DNA of 64,000 nt from Terrimonas sp. (GTDB lineage: Bacteria > Bacteroidota > Bacteroidia > Chitinophagales > Chitinophagaceae). The position numbers were made by a program, and so were the translations under genes. The stretch covers positions 62,001 to 126,000 of the forward strand of contig WGMO01000008.1 in assembly GCA_016125075.1 (NCBI GenBank), given 5' to 3'. This document shows, one piece after another, positions 54,086-63,846 of this stretch; the first letter of the stretch is position 1; every line of letters begins with the position of its first letter. Under the pieces are notes generated by a model. The model saw nothing but the letters and a program-made list of their open reading frames with translations. It was not told where the DNA came from and ran no database searches.

Positions 54086-54865
54086 TTATCCAATATTTTT
54101 CCAGATCGTCATCGGTTCATTCTCTCCGCAGCAATTTAAAAAGACAGGAGGAGTGGTAAGTGAAATTCCACCGCTGAAATCAAAGGTAAAATATAAGACA
54201 TAGCGACCTATTGGTGCAATGTCAATGTCCCCCACCATTTTACTATATACTTCTGCATCAAATTTGGCAGCCACTCCCGCCGGTATCTGTAAAGGCTGCT
54301 GCAGGGGATAAATATTTTCCCCCAGTTTTTTCATATAAAGCCTGTATTTAAATACACTGTTCAAAACGGCGGCTTCAAGTATGCCGCTTAATCCACTTGG
54401 CAAATGTTTTACATACATCCGGATCGTTTTCAGTACTACTGTGTTCGGAAAATGATTGATCAGCGTAAAACTTATTACCGGTATTTCAGGTTTATCATTA
54501 TCTCTTTTATAAAAGCAACGCTCTTTTTCCTGGTACCAACGGCACTGTTCTTCTGCGATAACGGCGGATACAAACTCAATTTTAACATGACGGTTCAGCG
54601 AGTTGATCTTGACGGCTCTCACCATTTCCATTGTAATATCCTTCTTATCGATTTTTGCATGGCAGGTCGGACAAACAGCCAGTAAATTGTTTTTGTTGTG
54701 ATGGGATGGATCTTCATCGATGTGATGGAGATGAAATACGCCGACATCGAGGGAAGAACAAAAAGGGCACCGGGAATTTACTTCCTGCAAAAGTTCTGCC
54801 ATGAGCTTAGTTCGTTGTGGAATGGAGGTTCTTTTTTTTTTGTTGGCAGCAATTCTTTTCGACAT
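54086..54865 (-). CDS. HNH endonuclease with C-terminal beta-sandwich domain
   Basis: A 259-residue protein. Residues 33-69 form an HNH nuclease core with zinc pairs CPFC (33-36) and CPTC (65-68), HLHHIDEDPSHHNKNNL (H47, H48, N60) and H69. The remaining ~150 residues are beta-rich (PVISFTLINHFPNTVVLKTIRMYVKHL, PLQIPAGVAAKFDAEVYS, GRYVLYFTFDFSGG) and look like an Ig-like sandwich. The C-terminal domain could sense a ligand or bind a partner. The gene follows the STAND gene after 94 bp and precedes the AbiV-like gene by 15 bp. Confidence 0.78.
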   Translation of the reverse strand: MSKRIAANKKKRTSIPQRTKLMAELLQEVNSRCPFCSSLDVGVFHLHHIDEDPSHHNKNNLLAVCPTCHAKIDKKDITMEMVRAVKINSLNRHVKIEFVSAVIAEEQCRWYQEKERCFYKRDNDKPEIPVISFTLINHFPNTVVLKTIRMYVKHLPSGLSGILEAAVLNSVFKYRLYMKKLGENIYPLQQPLQIPAGVAAKFDAEVYSKMVGDIDIAPIGRYVLYFTFDFSGGISLTTPPVFLNCCGENEPMTIWKNIG

Positions 54866-54959
54866 GGTTTATTAATTATGATAATTCATCAACGAGGTAC
54901 AGCAGTCGCTTAAATCCTTCGGCTCAGCCTACCTTTCGATAAACAATGAACTAGCTGGC

Positions 54960-57900
54960 TTAATTATACTTTTTATATACAATTACATTCTCGCGGTACA
55001 GATAAGCAGTAGAATTTCCCTTTTCGATTTGATTATCCAGTAACCACAAAAAATCGGTGATCAAACGCTGGTCTTTTTTTATGGTTGCTATATGGTCTAC
55101 ATACAGCAGCTTAATAAACTGATTAAGGTGCTTTACACTAATTTCTTCAAATTGTCTAATATCTTTCTTTAATAGTGACACTATCCAAAAAACACCGGAT
55201 GGTAAAAACTCAGTACTTCCAATAGTGGAGAGTATTTTAATGGCAGAGGAGATACCCGAAGGTCCGATAGTCTGCATTAGCTGATGATACCTTTCGCTTT
55301 TCCCTTTCAATATGTCTGAATTCCTGAGTTCCATTGACCAGGAATATTCAGTATTAAGTAGTAAAACTCTGGCAAAATAGGGCGTTTCTTTTAGCTGGAC
55401 GATACATGCAAGGTGTTCCCATAAGATCCAGAATCTTTCTATCAGGAGGCTTTGTTTATCAGGGTCTTTACCCGAGCGAACAACATCATCGACCTTGTAA
55501 ATAACATGATCCAGTGTACGCAGGACAAACTGGACGGGATCATTATGATGGTAGTGACTGTCAGAGGTAACTTTCGAAATAGGTACGAGCCGGTCCAATA
55601 ACTGTTTGGCAAATAAGATATCCGTGTGAAGCAGTACTTCGGCAATGTATTTCTCAATGGCAAAGACCCCATGATGGTGTATTTGTTTTCCACCCATTCG
55701 TGGACCAAAACCATGATCGGGATCGAGGGGTAGGTCAATGGCAAGCAGTTCCAGAAAGCGGAGCAAGTATATTTTATATTCATCTCGTTCAACGAAAGTA
55801 GGGGTAATAAGCAGAGCATTTAGCAGGATGTATCCCTCAGCGGTATCGAAGGAAAGTTTATTGCTATCAATTTTCCTTATGCTGGAATTCTTACAGATCT
55901 TTTCAATAAACTTAAATTCCTTGTTTCGGGATTTTTGAAAACGATTTCTATCCGGATCATCATAGAAATAAGGGTTCTTTTTTTTGAAGGTTGCTAATTG
56001 CAGCAGCATCGACCATAGTTTGTGAAAGATCTCAGGATGGGCAGGAGCAAACACGTCCCTGAAATAAGTATTCAACTTTTCCCTGACGTGTTCATGAAAA
56101 GGAGACGCCAGTACGTAGCCCGTTAAAAAAGTAAGCTCCAGTAAATCATCTGCGTCAGTAACAGAGGATAATAACAGATGAAGTGATTCGAGTGCTATAT
56201 CTTGCTCCGTATAGTTGTACAGGGCAGGTTGGTTAAAATCATAGTTTGTTAATCCACCCAGGATATAACCAATGGCAACTGCGATGTGCTGTACACACCA
56301 GCTTTTTTGATCTTCAGTAAGCTGCTCGGAAAATTCCCTGATTCCAATGACAGCAAATGTCACTGGCTTATCAAAGCGTGTATCAAATTTTTCAAGCGTA
56401 CTGTAATAAATGTAATACTCCGCCCATTTTTCATAGTTAAGCAGTTCAGTGCCATCAAATACTTTGGCAAGTGCCTGTGAATGCGAGGCCGCAGTATTGA
56501 CGGCATCCATCTCCGGTTTGCCGGTGTCAATAAATGCCGCCACTTCTTCATCATATCCAGGCTGAATTTGAAATTGTCCTGTTTCTGGCTGATGATCGGT
56601 TACTACCCATTTCCGGCTATCAATCTCATGAAGCTTTTTTTTCCATATAATATCATTCTCCTGTAATTCAGTCCACAGTTTATCGAGTATTGCGAACAAA
56701 GGATCATTAAACGTTTTGATCGTAAACTGGTAATCGATCAGAAAACCACCAAAGCCATCGTGATAACGTGTCCGATGAGGTAATTTGTTGGAATCAATTC
56801 TTATTTGCTGCGCACCAGGAATCTCTTCATCATAGAAGGCAAAAGTGCTGTGTTCCCTCCTGGCACGTTGATAATCCCAGTGATACATTTCCTTTATTGA
56901 CAAAAAGGGTAAAAACGAATCTCCTACCGCCTTCGGATAAGCCATCGTTACGCTAGCGAGGACCCCGGTTGTCATTACATTGTTACTATTGCGTAATATG
57001 TAGTTAAACGAATATTTCAGCGCATCTTTATTGGTTGAAGAACCATCCGCCGCCATATCAAGCAATATTTTTTCCAGCGTCATCAGCAGGCTCTCCAGTA
57101 AGTAATCGGTAACACTGATACCCCTGTAAGCTACCCATAATTCCCAACCGGCCCATTGTTTCACTTTTGTTCCATCTGGCATGGTAATTTCAATTTCAGT
57201 TACCTCGTGTTTATAATCGCAATCAGCCTTCACATAGTGATCAACACTATAATTAAGGAATGCTGTTATAAAGTTGATCGCTTTAAAAGGATGGAAGATC
57301 GAAATTGTGTAAACAGGAGTTTTATAGATGCCGGAGGGATTAAATCCAAATGTGCTGTTGATACCCCAGCAATGCTCTTTACTGATAGAACTACGAAAGG
57401 ACTTAAACATAATATTATCTTCATCATTTCTTGGCTTTGGTGGCACATATTTCCATTGCTTTGTCAGGGCCTCCAAAATCAGATCTGGTAAGGCATAGGC
57501 CATCTGGTGTTTGGCAGGGCCATAACAAAGCTTCTTTAAAATGAGATCATAAATCTTATCACTGTGGAAACTGCTGTGCCGTTCAATTTTGGAAAGACTT
57601 CGGTGGACAAGGGCCGTTATCTCGTCTTTAGAAATCATAGCCAGATTAAAAAGCATCGTGACGAGTAACTTTTTATTATTAGTGTTGTTACGGTTGTCCC
57701 AGAACTGGCTCTTCTTTTCCGCCTGATTGATATAAAACAAAATGATCTGCTTGGCAGCTTGCAGTTCCGGCTTGTCTTTAGGATATGAAAAAATGAGTCT
57801 ATAGTCCCAATCATTTAAAAATTCCATGATAGCCGCGCGGAGGTGATTCAATACAGCAATATGCTTTTGAATAAAGAGCAACATTTGTTCCCATCCGGAA

Positions 57901-59438
57901 CCAAATGGCATCAAGACGGGTTGTTCACCGACCTCATAATTGGCTTCCCGGCAAGTCGTCTTGATGATGTGCACACACCTGTTGAGGAGTATCGCTTTAT
58001 TTTCCAACAGTGTGGTTTCAAAAATTAAAAAAAACGGAGCGCAGTTATCCGATTTAAAAACGGCCACCAATAATTCATCAGACCAATAGCCTTCAATAGT
58101 AGAATCGGACAAACAGGCTTTGATAAGCGGATCCATTTTGTCCATTCCTTCTGTTAATTGATCTTCGACCCATAACCGGAATGCCCGTCTGATCGCTGGT
58201 TCATTCCCCAGTGCTTTAAAAAAGTTATTGAAATCAGAATGGTCTTCAAAACTGCTGGCTACAAGTCTGGTAAGCGCCCAATCCTCAAGGATATCATGGG
58301 AAGGAGCGTATTTTCGTTTAGTGCCTTCCTGAAAAATGATGTCGTCATTTTCCAACTGGTCTATTGCTTCCACATCTCCGTTCACAGGTTTTGCAAACAG
58401 TACCATTTCCCTGGCTCTGTTGACAGCAATTTCTAAAAATGCTTTTTCCCGTTTGGCTGGTAAGCCTCCAACCCGGTAAGCCGCATTGCAGACAAGCGAA
58501 ACCCATAGCTTTTCTTTAAACTCGGCAAGGGTCGATCCAGAAAAATCCTCATGATGTAACCCGATTGCTTTTATCGTAAAGTCCAGGTATTTGGGGCTTG
58601 ATAATAAAGAACGAAGGTTATTATTCTTTACCGCTGTGGCAAGGACCGGGAAATGAGATACAGCTTTATTAAGCTCTTCCTCTGCCAGCACAGGCACCTG
58701 TATTACTTTTAAGGTTTGCGTATCGATCCCGAATTTCTGAACAAGCAGTTCGACTGCATACGTGCGTGAGGTACAGACAATTTTGATGTTGTGCTTGTCA
58801 GCGAAGCCAAGTAGTTGCTTAAATGCACTATCCGGATCTGCATTCTCCAGCAATTTTTCCAAACTGTCAATAAAAATGATCTTGTCAGGTTGTAACGCCA
58901 AACAGGAAAAAATATCAGACAGGGAATCCGGGATACCCAATGCACTCATTACATTAGAGAGATGGGGTTGGTTAAACTGGTCTGCCCTGAATACAAAAAA
59001 CGCCAGAGTCGAATGATCAGCAGCAAGACACTGTTTAACTGCAACAGATTTACCGACTCCTGGCTTACCGGTAATAATGGTGAGGGGATGGATAAACATT
59101 GCGGCAGTAATGTTTTCCAGTAAAGCCGGACGGTTAATATGAAGAGAATGCAGATCAGAACCGATCGTAGGTTTGAGCGGCAACAGAACAGCTTCGCTAT
59201 CTTCTTTTAATTTGGTTACGGCTTTATAAGCAAGGTTTGATTTAGCAGGATCGAAATAGCTGTATAATTCGGCTAACTGCGGCGAATGACAATCAAAACT
59301 TGCTCCCGATGGATTTGATTTTGCCACCAGGACTATCACTGCATTCCAGATATCTTTTTCTGAAACTGTGGACGAAGGATTTCTGCCCAGCTTAATCAGG
59401 TTCAAAAAATAAGTTTCATCAACGCTTCCTTCATTCAA
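54960..59438 (-). CDS. Large STAND-type NTPase (Avs-like), separated from its nuclease by one stop
   Basis: A 1,492-residue protein from TTG 59438. It has a STAND ATPase core: P-loop GKPGVGKS (124-131), Walker B KIIFIDSLEKL (186-196), sensor VCTSRTY (221-227) and a winged-helix segment YAPSHDILEDWALTRLV (378-392). The C-terminal ~1,100 residues are mostly helical with no recognised domain and probably recognise a phage ligand. The frame is continuous with the nuclease gene at 59445 except for TAA 59445-59447 and two codons (DF), so the ancestral protein was ~1,680 residues with the N-terminal nuclease of the Avs type. Confidence 0.8.
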   Translation of the reverse strand: MNEGSVDETYFLNLIKLGRNPSSTVSEKDIWNAVIVLVAKSNPSGASFDCHSPQLAELYSYFDPAKSNLAYKAVTKLKEDSEAVLLPLKPTIGSDLHSLHINRPALLENITAAMFIHPLTIITGKPGVGKSVAVKQCLAADHSTLAFFVFRADQFNQPHLSNVMSALGIPDSLSDIFSCLALQPDKIIFIDSLEKLLENADPDSAFKQLLGFADKHNIKIVCTSRTYAVELLVQKFGIDTQTLKVIQVPVLAEEELNKAVSHFPVLATAVKNNNLRSLLSSPKYLDFTIKAIGLHHEDFSGSTLAEFKEKLWVSLVCNAAYRVGGLPAKREKAFLEIAVNRAREMVLFAKPVNGDVEAIDQLENDDIIFQEGTKRKYAPSHDILEDWALTRLVASSFEDHSDFNNFFKALGNEPAIRRAFRLWVEDQLTEGMDKMDPLIKACLSDSTIEGYWSDELLVAVFKSDNCAPFFLIFETTLLENKAILLNRCVHIIKTTCREANYEVGEQPVLMPFGSGWEQMLLFIQKHIAVLNHLRAAIMEFLNDWDYRLIFSYPKDKPELQAAKQIILFYINQAEKKSQFWDNRNNTNNKKLLVTMLFNLAMISKDEITALVHRSLSKIERHSSFHSDKIYDLILKKLCYGPAKHQMAYALPDLILEALTKQWKYVPPKPRNDEDNIMFKSFRSSISKEHCWGINSTFGFNPSGIYKTPVYTISIFHPFKAINFITAFLNYSVDHYVKADCDYKHEVTEIEITMPDGTKVKQWAGWELWVAYRGISVTDYLLESLLMTLEKILLDMAADGSSTNKDALKYSFNYILRNSNNVMTTGVLASVTMAYPKAVGDSFLPFLSIKEMYHWDYQRARREHSTFAFYDEEIPGAQQIRIDSNKLPHRTRYHDGFGGFLIDYQFTIKTFNDPLFAILDKLWTELQENDIIWKKKLHEIDSRKWVVTDHQPETGQFQIQPGYDEEVAAFIDTGKPEMDAVNTAASHSQALAKVFDGTELLNYEKWAEYYIYYSTLEKFDTRFDKPVTFAVIGIREFSEQLTEDQKSWCVQHIAVAIGYILGGLTNYDFNQPALYNYTEQDIALESLHLLLSSVTDADDLLELTFLTGYVLASPFHEHVREKLNTYFRDVFAPAHPEIFHKLWSMLLQLATFKKKNPYFYDDPDRNRFQKSRNKEFKFIEKICKNSSIRKIDSNKLSFDTAEGYILLNALLITPTFVERDEYKIYLLRFLELLAIDLPLDPDHGFGPRMGGKQIHHHGVFAIEKYIAEVLLHTDILFAKQLLDRLVPISKVTSDSHYHHNDPVQFVLRTLDHVIYKVDDVVRSGKDPDKQSLLIERFWILWEHLACIVQLKETPYFARVLLLNTEYSWSMELRNSDILKGKSERYHQLMQTIGPSGISSAIKILSTIGSTEFLPSGVFWIVSLLKKDIRQFEEISVKHLNQFIKLLYVDHIATIKKDQRLITDFLWLLDNQIEKGNSTAYLYRENVIVYKKYN

Positions 59439-59444
59439 AAAATC

Positions 59445-60017
59445 TTACCCAAGAATATCGACAACCCTGCAAAATTGCCAGAGGTCAGCATCGTTGACAG
59501 GGGTGGAATCGTTTGCTACCTGTAGTAACTGGCGAAACATATCCAGTTTCTCTTTCTTTGACTTTAGCCGATTTACTTCAGATAAAAAATCACTCTCGCT
59601 GTTGTGGGTTTTGGCATAATTTAATAGTGTTTTGATATGATTTCGCTCAATATTGTTCAGACGCGATTTTGCGATTATAAGCCGGTCATGAGTTTTATTA
59701 AACTGAGGGCTATTAAAATCTTTCCAAAAGGCGGTGATGACTTCCTTGAAAACTGTATTATCAGAAGAAAATGTAAGATTATGCTTTGCCTGAATAAGGA
59801 GTTTGTGCTGATGCTGTTTAGATTTAGCAGTTACCAGTAGATCATCGGTTGCCCATCCGCGATTGGACGCCTGCAAAACAATTTCCGAAACTTCATTGGA
59901 TGGAAGCGTCGGTGCATTTCCTTTTACCAGTAATGTCACAGAGAAAGAGGCTTGAATAAATTGCTCAAAGTTAACTCCTCCACCTCCAGTTTGAAATACA
60001 GTTCCTTTCTCAGCCAT
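59445..60017 (-). CDS. PD-(D/E)xK nuclease, N-terminal half of an Avs-type protein
   Basis: A 190-residue protein from ATG 60017 (a TTG three codons earlier is less likely). It has GGGGVNFEQFIQASF (11-25), ATDDLLV (D58/D59) and LLIQAKH (Q76-x-K78), the catalytic acid and QxK of restriction-like nucleases. Downstream FKEVITAFWKDFNSPQF is typical of the nuclease end of Avs/STAND defence proteins. It ends at TAA 59445-59447 and is in the same frame as the STAND gene. On its own it might be a subunit, or it may be the front of a broken gene. Confidence 0.8.
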   Translation of the reverse strand: MAEKGTVFQTGGGGVNFEQFIQASFSVTLLVKGNAPTLPSNEVSEIVLQASNRGWATDDLLVTAKSKQHQHKLLIQAKHNLTFSSDNTVFKEVITAFWKDFNSPQFNKTHDRLIIAKSRLNNIERNHIKTLLNYAKTHNSESDFLSEVNRLKSKKEKLDMFRQLLQVANDSTPVNDADLWQFCRVVDILG

Positions 60018-60153
60018 CCGATTCAATTATTGTAAATATTATTGATAGTCATATTGTTATCTGATGTTTTTCTTCATTCAAAGTCTGGCTCATGGCCATT
60101 ACCTTTAAAATTACCGAATTTCGTTATGGAATTGCTTTACCTTGGCCACACGA

Positions 60154-62139
60154 TCAATTTTTCCTTACTACCAGCCTTTTCATTTCGGGGTCATTCATCA
60201 TCCGTTCAATTTCGGCTGCCACCAGATCCTCCACATCCTGTTTAATCTGCAAATAATTCCGTTGGATCATGACGGCAGTCACCTGCCGGACAGCCGGCAG
60301 TGGCTTGTAGTTATTCTGCTCTTTTTTCAGGCCATCATGGTCGTTTTGAATTTCACCATGAAAAGTTTTCAATTCAATTTTACAGTCCGGGTCATCAGCT
60401 ACCATGCCAACAAACTCTCCGGAACTCAATCCGGCAATTTTTGAAGCAGGAATAGCATTGTCCAATTGTTTGGAACGGCTGATGGAAGTGTCCATCCTGT
60501 TGATGGATAAACTCGTCCTGTCCTGCATGATTTTTCCAAACCTTTCCGATAGTTGCTTAGCCGTTTCGCCTGTTACCTGTCCGGAGAGAATATTGCCGGT
60601 GATATTCATGATCACATCCGCCTGGTCTTTGCCATAGTCTTTTTTTAGCTGGCTAAAATCCTGCACACCCAAACAGGTCGCTACTTTATTACTACGAGCA
60701 GTGGCTATCAGGCTGTCAATATTGTTCAGGTAGATAGTCGGAAATTCATCGAATACCAGGCTGCTTTTCAATTTCCCCTTTTTGTTCACCAGCTTCACCA
60801 ACCGGTTTACATACAAGGATAATACAGCGCCATAAATTTGGATCTTCTGCGGGTTGTTACCTACGCAGAGGATTTTTGGGGTTTCAGGATTATTAATGTC
60901 AAGAGAAAAATCATTGCCGGAAAGCACATAATAGAGTTGTGGTGATGACAGCCTGGCCATTGCAATCTTACCTGATGCTACTTGTCCTTCCAACTGCTCC
61001 ATCACGTCATTCAGGTAAGCATTAACAAACGGATTGATTAAAACTTCAATTTCCTTTTCACTGCGAAGTATGGAGAAAAGTTTATCATATTCTACCTGCA
61101 TCAGTTCTATCACATGAGGCAGGGTACAAAATTCACCGTCCTGGTATTTGCGCAAATACCAGATGATAGCGGTCAGGAAATTGATGGGGGATTCAACAAA
61201 GAAGTCACCCTGTCTTTTGATCCATTCCCGGTTCAAGCCCATCAAGATAGTACGGGCCGATTCTGCAGCATCAGTAATATCCAGCATATTTTCTTTGTCC
61301 AATGGATTGCAACGATGGCTGCGTGACAGGTCATCAAAATTGATCACATAAAAAGCCGGAGGCTTTCTAAAGTGATGACGATTCTTTAAATAGTGGTTGT
61401 AAACAATAATAGTGAGATCGTCAAATTTGAAATCATAAACGAACATCGAGAAACCTTTTGCCAGATGTTGAGTGATGAGATGTCGTATTACAAAATAGCT
61501 TTTACCTGAACCCGGCGAACCACAAACCAAAACCGAACGAAAAGGATTAATGATATTGATCCAGTTGTTGCGAACTTTTCCTTTCAAATGATATTTGGCT
61601 GGGAGATTGATAGAATACTCGTTATTGAGCAGTCGTTCTTCCTGTGGAAAGGTTTCATTTTCCTTGTTGAAAATATCCTTGTTGTTCAGTTTCATTTTAA
61701 TGACACGGGAAAGCAGTGTACCGCCGGTCAAAACCAAAATAAACCCGGTGACGGCACACAGAATATAAACTATCGCCACATTAGTAATGGTTGCCGGAAT
61801 GAACATGCTGAAATAACTTCCGAAATAGATTAGCAGGCCTGTAATGATATAAGTAAAAGCTGTCTTGTGATTTAGCTTTTCATCTTTCTTTCCTTTTGCT
61901 CCAAATAAGGAGATAATTAATAGAGCCAGCGCAATCAGTTTGGCAGTATTAAAGTGACTGAATAATCCTGTATTGCCTATATTACTTAAAAGCCTGTCGG
62001 AAATTTCTGTGGTCAGTTCCCATTTCTCAAATGCCTTGTAGCAGTAATAATAAAAATGCAGGCCGAGTATCACAATGCTCATCAGCCTTGTCATGTCGAG
62101 TATCTTTCTCAACCCCTGTTCATTCTCTCCTGTACTCAT
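60154..62139 (-). CDS. TraG/VirD4-type conjugative coupling protein
   Basis: A 661-residue protein with four N-terminal membrane helices (residues ~15-35, 65-80, 95-115 and 120-140). It has a P-loop VCGSPGSGKSYFV (G207-S214) and Walker B SLVFDEFPTIY. Conserved TraG motifs include ARLSSPQLYYVLSGND and TARSNKVATCLGVQD. It joins the relaxase-DNA complex to a secretion channel. The gene follows the relaxase after 18 bp, as in Bacteroidota mobA-mobB-mobC operons. No T4SS genes are in the window. Confidence 0.92.
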   Translation of the reverse strand: MSTGENEQGLRKILDMTRLMSIVILGLHFYYYCYKAFEKWELTTEISDRLLSNIGNTGLFSHFNTAKLIALALLIISLFGAKGKKDEKLNHKTAFTYIITGLLIYFGSYFSMFIPATITNVAIVYILCAVTGFILVLTGGTLLSRVIKMKLNNKDIFNKENETFPQEERLLNNEYSINLPAKYHLKGKVRNNWINIINPFRSVLVCGSPGSGKSYFVIRHLITQHLAKGFSMFVYDFKFDDLTIIVYNHYLKNRHHFRKPPAFYVINFDDLSRSHRCNPLDKENMLDITDAAESARTILMGLNREWIKRQGDFFVESPINFLTAIIWYLRKYQDGEFCTLPHVIELMQVEYDKLFSILRSEKEIEVLINPFVNAYLNDVMEQLEGQVASGKIAMARLSSPQLYYVLSGNDFSLDINNPETPKILCVGNNPQKIQIYGAVLSLYVNRLVKLVNKKGKLKSSLVFDEFPTIYLNNIDSLIATARSNKVATCLGVQDFSQLKKDYGKDQADVIMNITGNILSGQVTGETAKQLSERFGKIMQDRTSLSINRMDTSISRSKQLDNAIPASKIAGLSSGEFVGMVADDPDCKIELKTFHGEIQNDHDGLKKEQNNYKPLPAVRQVTAVMIQRNYLQIKQDVEDLVAAEIERMMNDPEMKRLVVRKN

Positions 62140-62157
62140 ACAACTTCATTTAATATG

Positions 62158-63429
62158 TTATAGTGAAATTCGTTTGTGCTTTTTTCTTTTTCGTTTCTTT
62201 AATTGGTGTGGTACATAGTCAGGCGTTGGCTTGCTGTCAGCCAGCGCCAATACTTGTGCGTGTGCATTGTTTTTTGTATCCTTCATTTCAAAAGCCAGTT
62301 CTTTCTTTTGCTCATGAATGGGCGTGGGTTTTTCTTTTAAGTTTCTCATCTGGCCGGCTTCCTTTATGGGCGATACCGCAAGACCACATTTTTCAAGGAT
62401 AGCTTTGGCACTGTATGGCTTCCCTATATCGCTGCCGTTGAATACCGCTTTATTTTTATGATCCACATAGGTTATGTCGTATATCACCCCGTCCTTCCCG
62501 GTTCTTAATACCGTACTGATATTTTCTTTTTCCAGAGCCTTGATAAAAGCAGCGAGATTTGCAGGCGGTTTGTTCAGTTGCCAGTCAATGGCGGCTTTCA
62601 GTTTCTTCTTTAACGGAGTTTTCAATGGTTCGTTTTCATCAAATTTTTTCTCCAGGTAAACCAGGGTTGGTTTCATATAAAAGGCGCTGGCTTTGATAGG
62701 TGTGCCGACTTTATTTCCGTTCTCATCCAGTACCCGATAGGTCAGTCCTTTTTGTTGAAACATTTTTGAATCTTCACTGCCCCTGTCGGACACTACATTG
62801 TAAAGCTTCAGTACGGCATTTAATTCGGGCAGCGAACTGTACTTGTACCGGTTTAATACTACCATCAGCACATTGGCAATAGCCCGCTTGGTTTCTGATT
62901 TTCCATAGACCACTTTGGAGGCATTAACGGGAACCACTTTGAATGTATCGGATGTTTTTTTACTGTCTGCCCTTACCAGGCCAAACTCTTTTTCAATATC
63001 CTTGCGGGCTTTTTCAGATTGATTACGTCCCATATTGTGCATCGAGATCCTTTTGCCATCCTTTTGAATATTAGTACTGACAATATGGATATGCGGGTGG
63101 CCGGCATCATAGTGACGGTAAACGAGGTAAGGTTGCTGACCGAAGCCAATCTGCTGCATGTAGCGATCTGCTATTGCCGCTAATTTCTCGTTGGACAGTT
63201 GTTCGGAAGGATCGAAATTCAGTGATACATGAAGCGTATTAGTAACAGCTCTGTCATTAAGCGAAATAAACCTTTCAAAGTGGTTCAACTTATCATAAAA
63301 GCTCAGCTTTTCCGGGTCTTTCAAAAAACCTGAAGCCGACAGTATTTCTGCTTTGTTTTTGCTCATTTTTTCCTCGTTATAATTGAGGGCTTTTGAAATA
63401 CTTTTACTTGTATTTATTCGGGCAACCAT
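62158..63429 (-). CDS. Relaxase (MobB-type)
   Basis: A 423-residue mobilisation nuclease that nicks at oriT and carries the DNA strand. The N-terminal tyrosine region is VARINTSKSISKALNYNEEK (Y17), and the metal-binding HxH-type motif is YRHYDAGHPHIHIVSTN (H106, H111, H113, H115). The C-terminal ~230 residues are basic and end in a Lys/Arg-rich tail (KKRKRKKHKRISL). The gene overlaps the 3' end of the MobA-like gene by 16 bp. Confidence 0.92.
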   Translation of the reverse strand: MVARINTSKSISKALNYNEEKMSKNKAEILSASGFLKDPEKLSFYDKLNHFERFISLNDRAVTNTLHVSLNFDPSEQLSNEKLAAIADRYMQQIGFGQQPYLVYRHYDAGHPHIHIVSTNIQKDGKRISMHNMGRNQSEKARKDIEKEFGLVRADSKKTSDTFKVVPVNASKVVYGKSETKRAIANVLMVVLNRYKYSSLPELNAVLKLYNVVSDRGSEDSKMFQQKGLTYRVLDENGNKVGTPIKASAFYMKPTLVYLEKKFDENEPLKTPLKKKLKAAIDWQLNKPPANLAAFIKALEKENISTVLRTGKDGVIYDITYVDHKNKAVFNGSDIGKPYSAKAILEKCGLAVSPIKEAGQMRNLKEKPTPIHEQKKELAFEMKDTKNNAHAQVLALADSKPTPDYVPHQLKKRKRKKHKRISL

Positions 63430-63803
63430 TGGTCGGATATTGAAGCAATTTTTGAATTGATTTCATCCATTTTTTGAAACAAAATTTCCCGGCTGTTTGC
63501 GACCTGCTGTGCCCAATATTTCAGCTCTGTATTATTAGCTGAAGTATGCAGCTTTTTAACAGCCTGATTGATGTTGTTTCCAATGGCTTTTAACTCGTTT
63601 CTCAACTGAATCATTTCTGCCACAAAGTCATCAACCGATTGATTGCGGGTGTAAACCGTCACAGGTTTATCCAGCAATATATCCCTGGCATAGCTGCTTA
63701 TTTTCTGCTTCGTAGAAGTTGTGAATCCTGCCTGCAATTTTTTGTATTCCGTTTCGGTTAGCCGGATATGCAGCCATCTCGTCCTGTTGTTTGCTTCACT
63801 CAT
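63414..63803 (-). CDS. MobA-like relaxosome accessory protein (RHH)
   Basis: A 129-residue protein; the ATG at 63803 is used over a GTG one codon earlier. The N terminus NRTRWLHIRLTETEYKKLQ is a ribbon-helix-helix DNA-binding start. It is followed by the helical DDFVAEMIQLRNELKAIGNNINQAVKKLH segment shared by MobC/NikA-type relaxosome proteins. It would bind the oriT-like repeats just upstream. It is the first gene of the mob operon. Confidence 0.88.
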   Translation of the reverse strand: MSEANNRTRWLHIRLTETEYKKLQAGFTTSTKQKISSYARDILLDKPVTVYTRNQSVDDFVAEMIQLRNELKAIGNNINQAVKKLHTSANNTELKYWAQQVANSREILFQKMDEINSKIASISDQWLPE

Positions 63804-63846
63804 CACTTTTCATTCACTCTTTAATCGCTTTAAATGTCTTTCTCAG

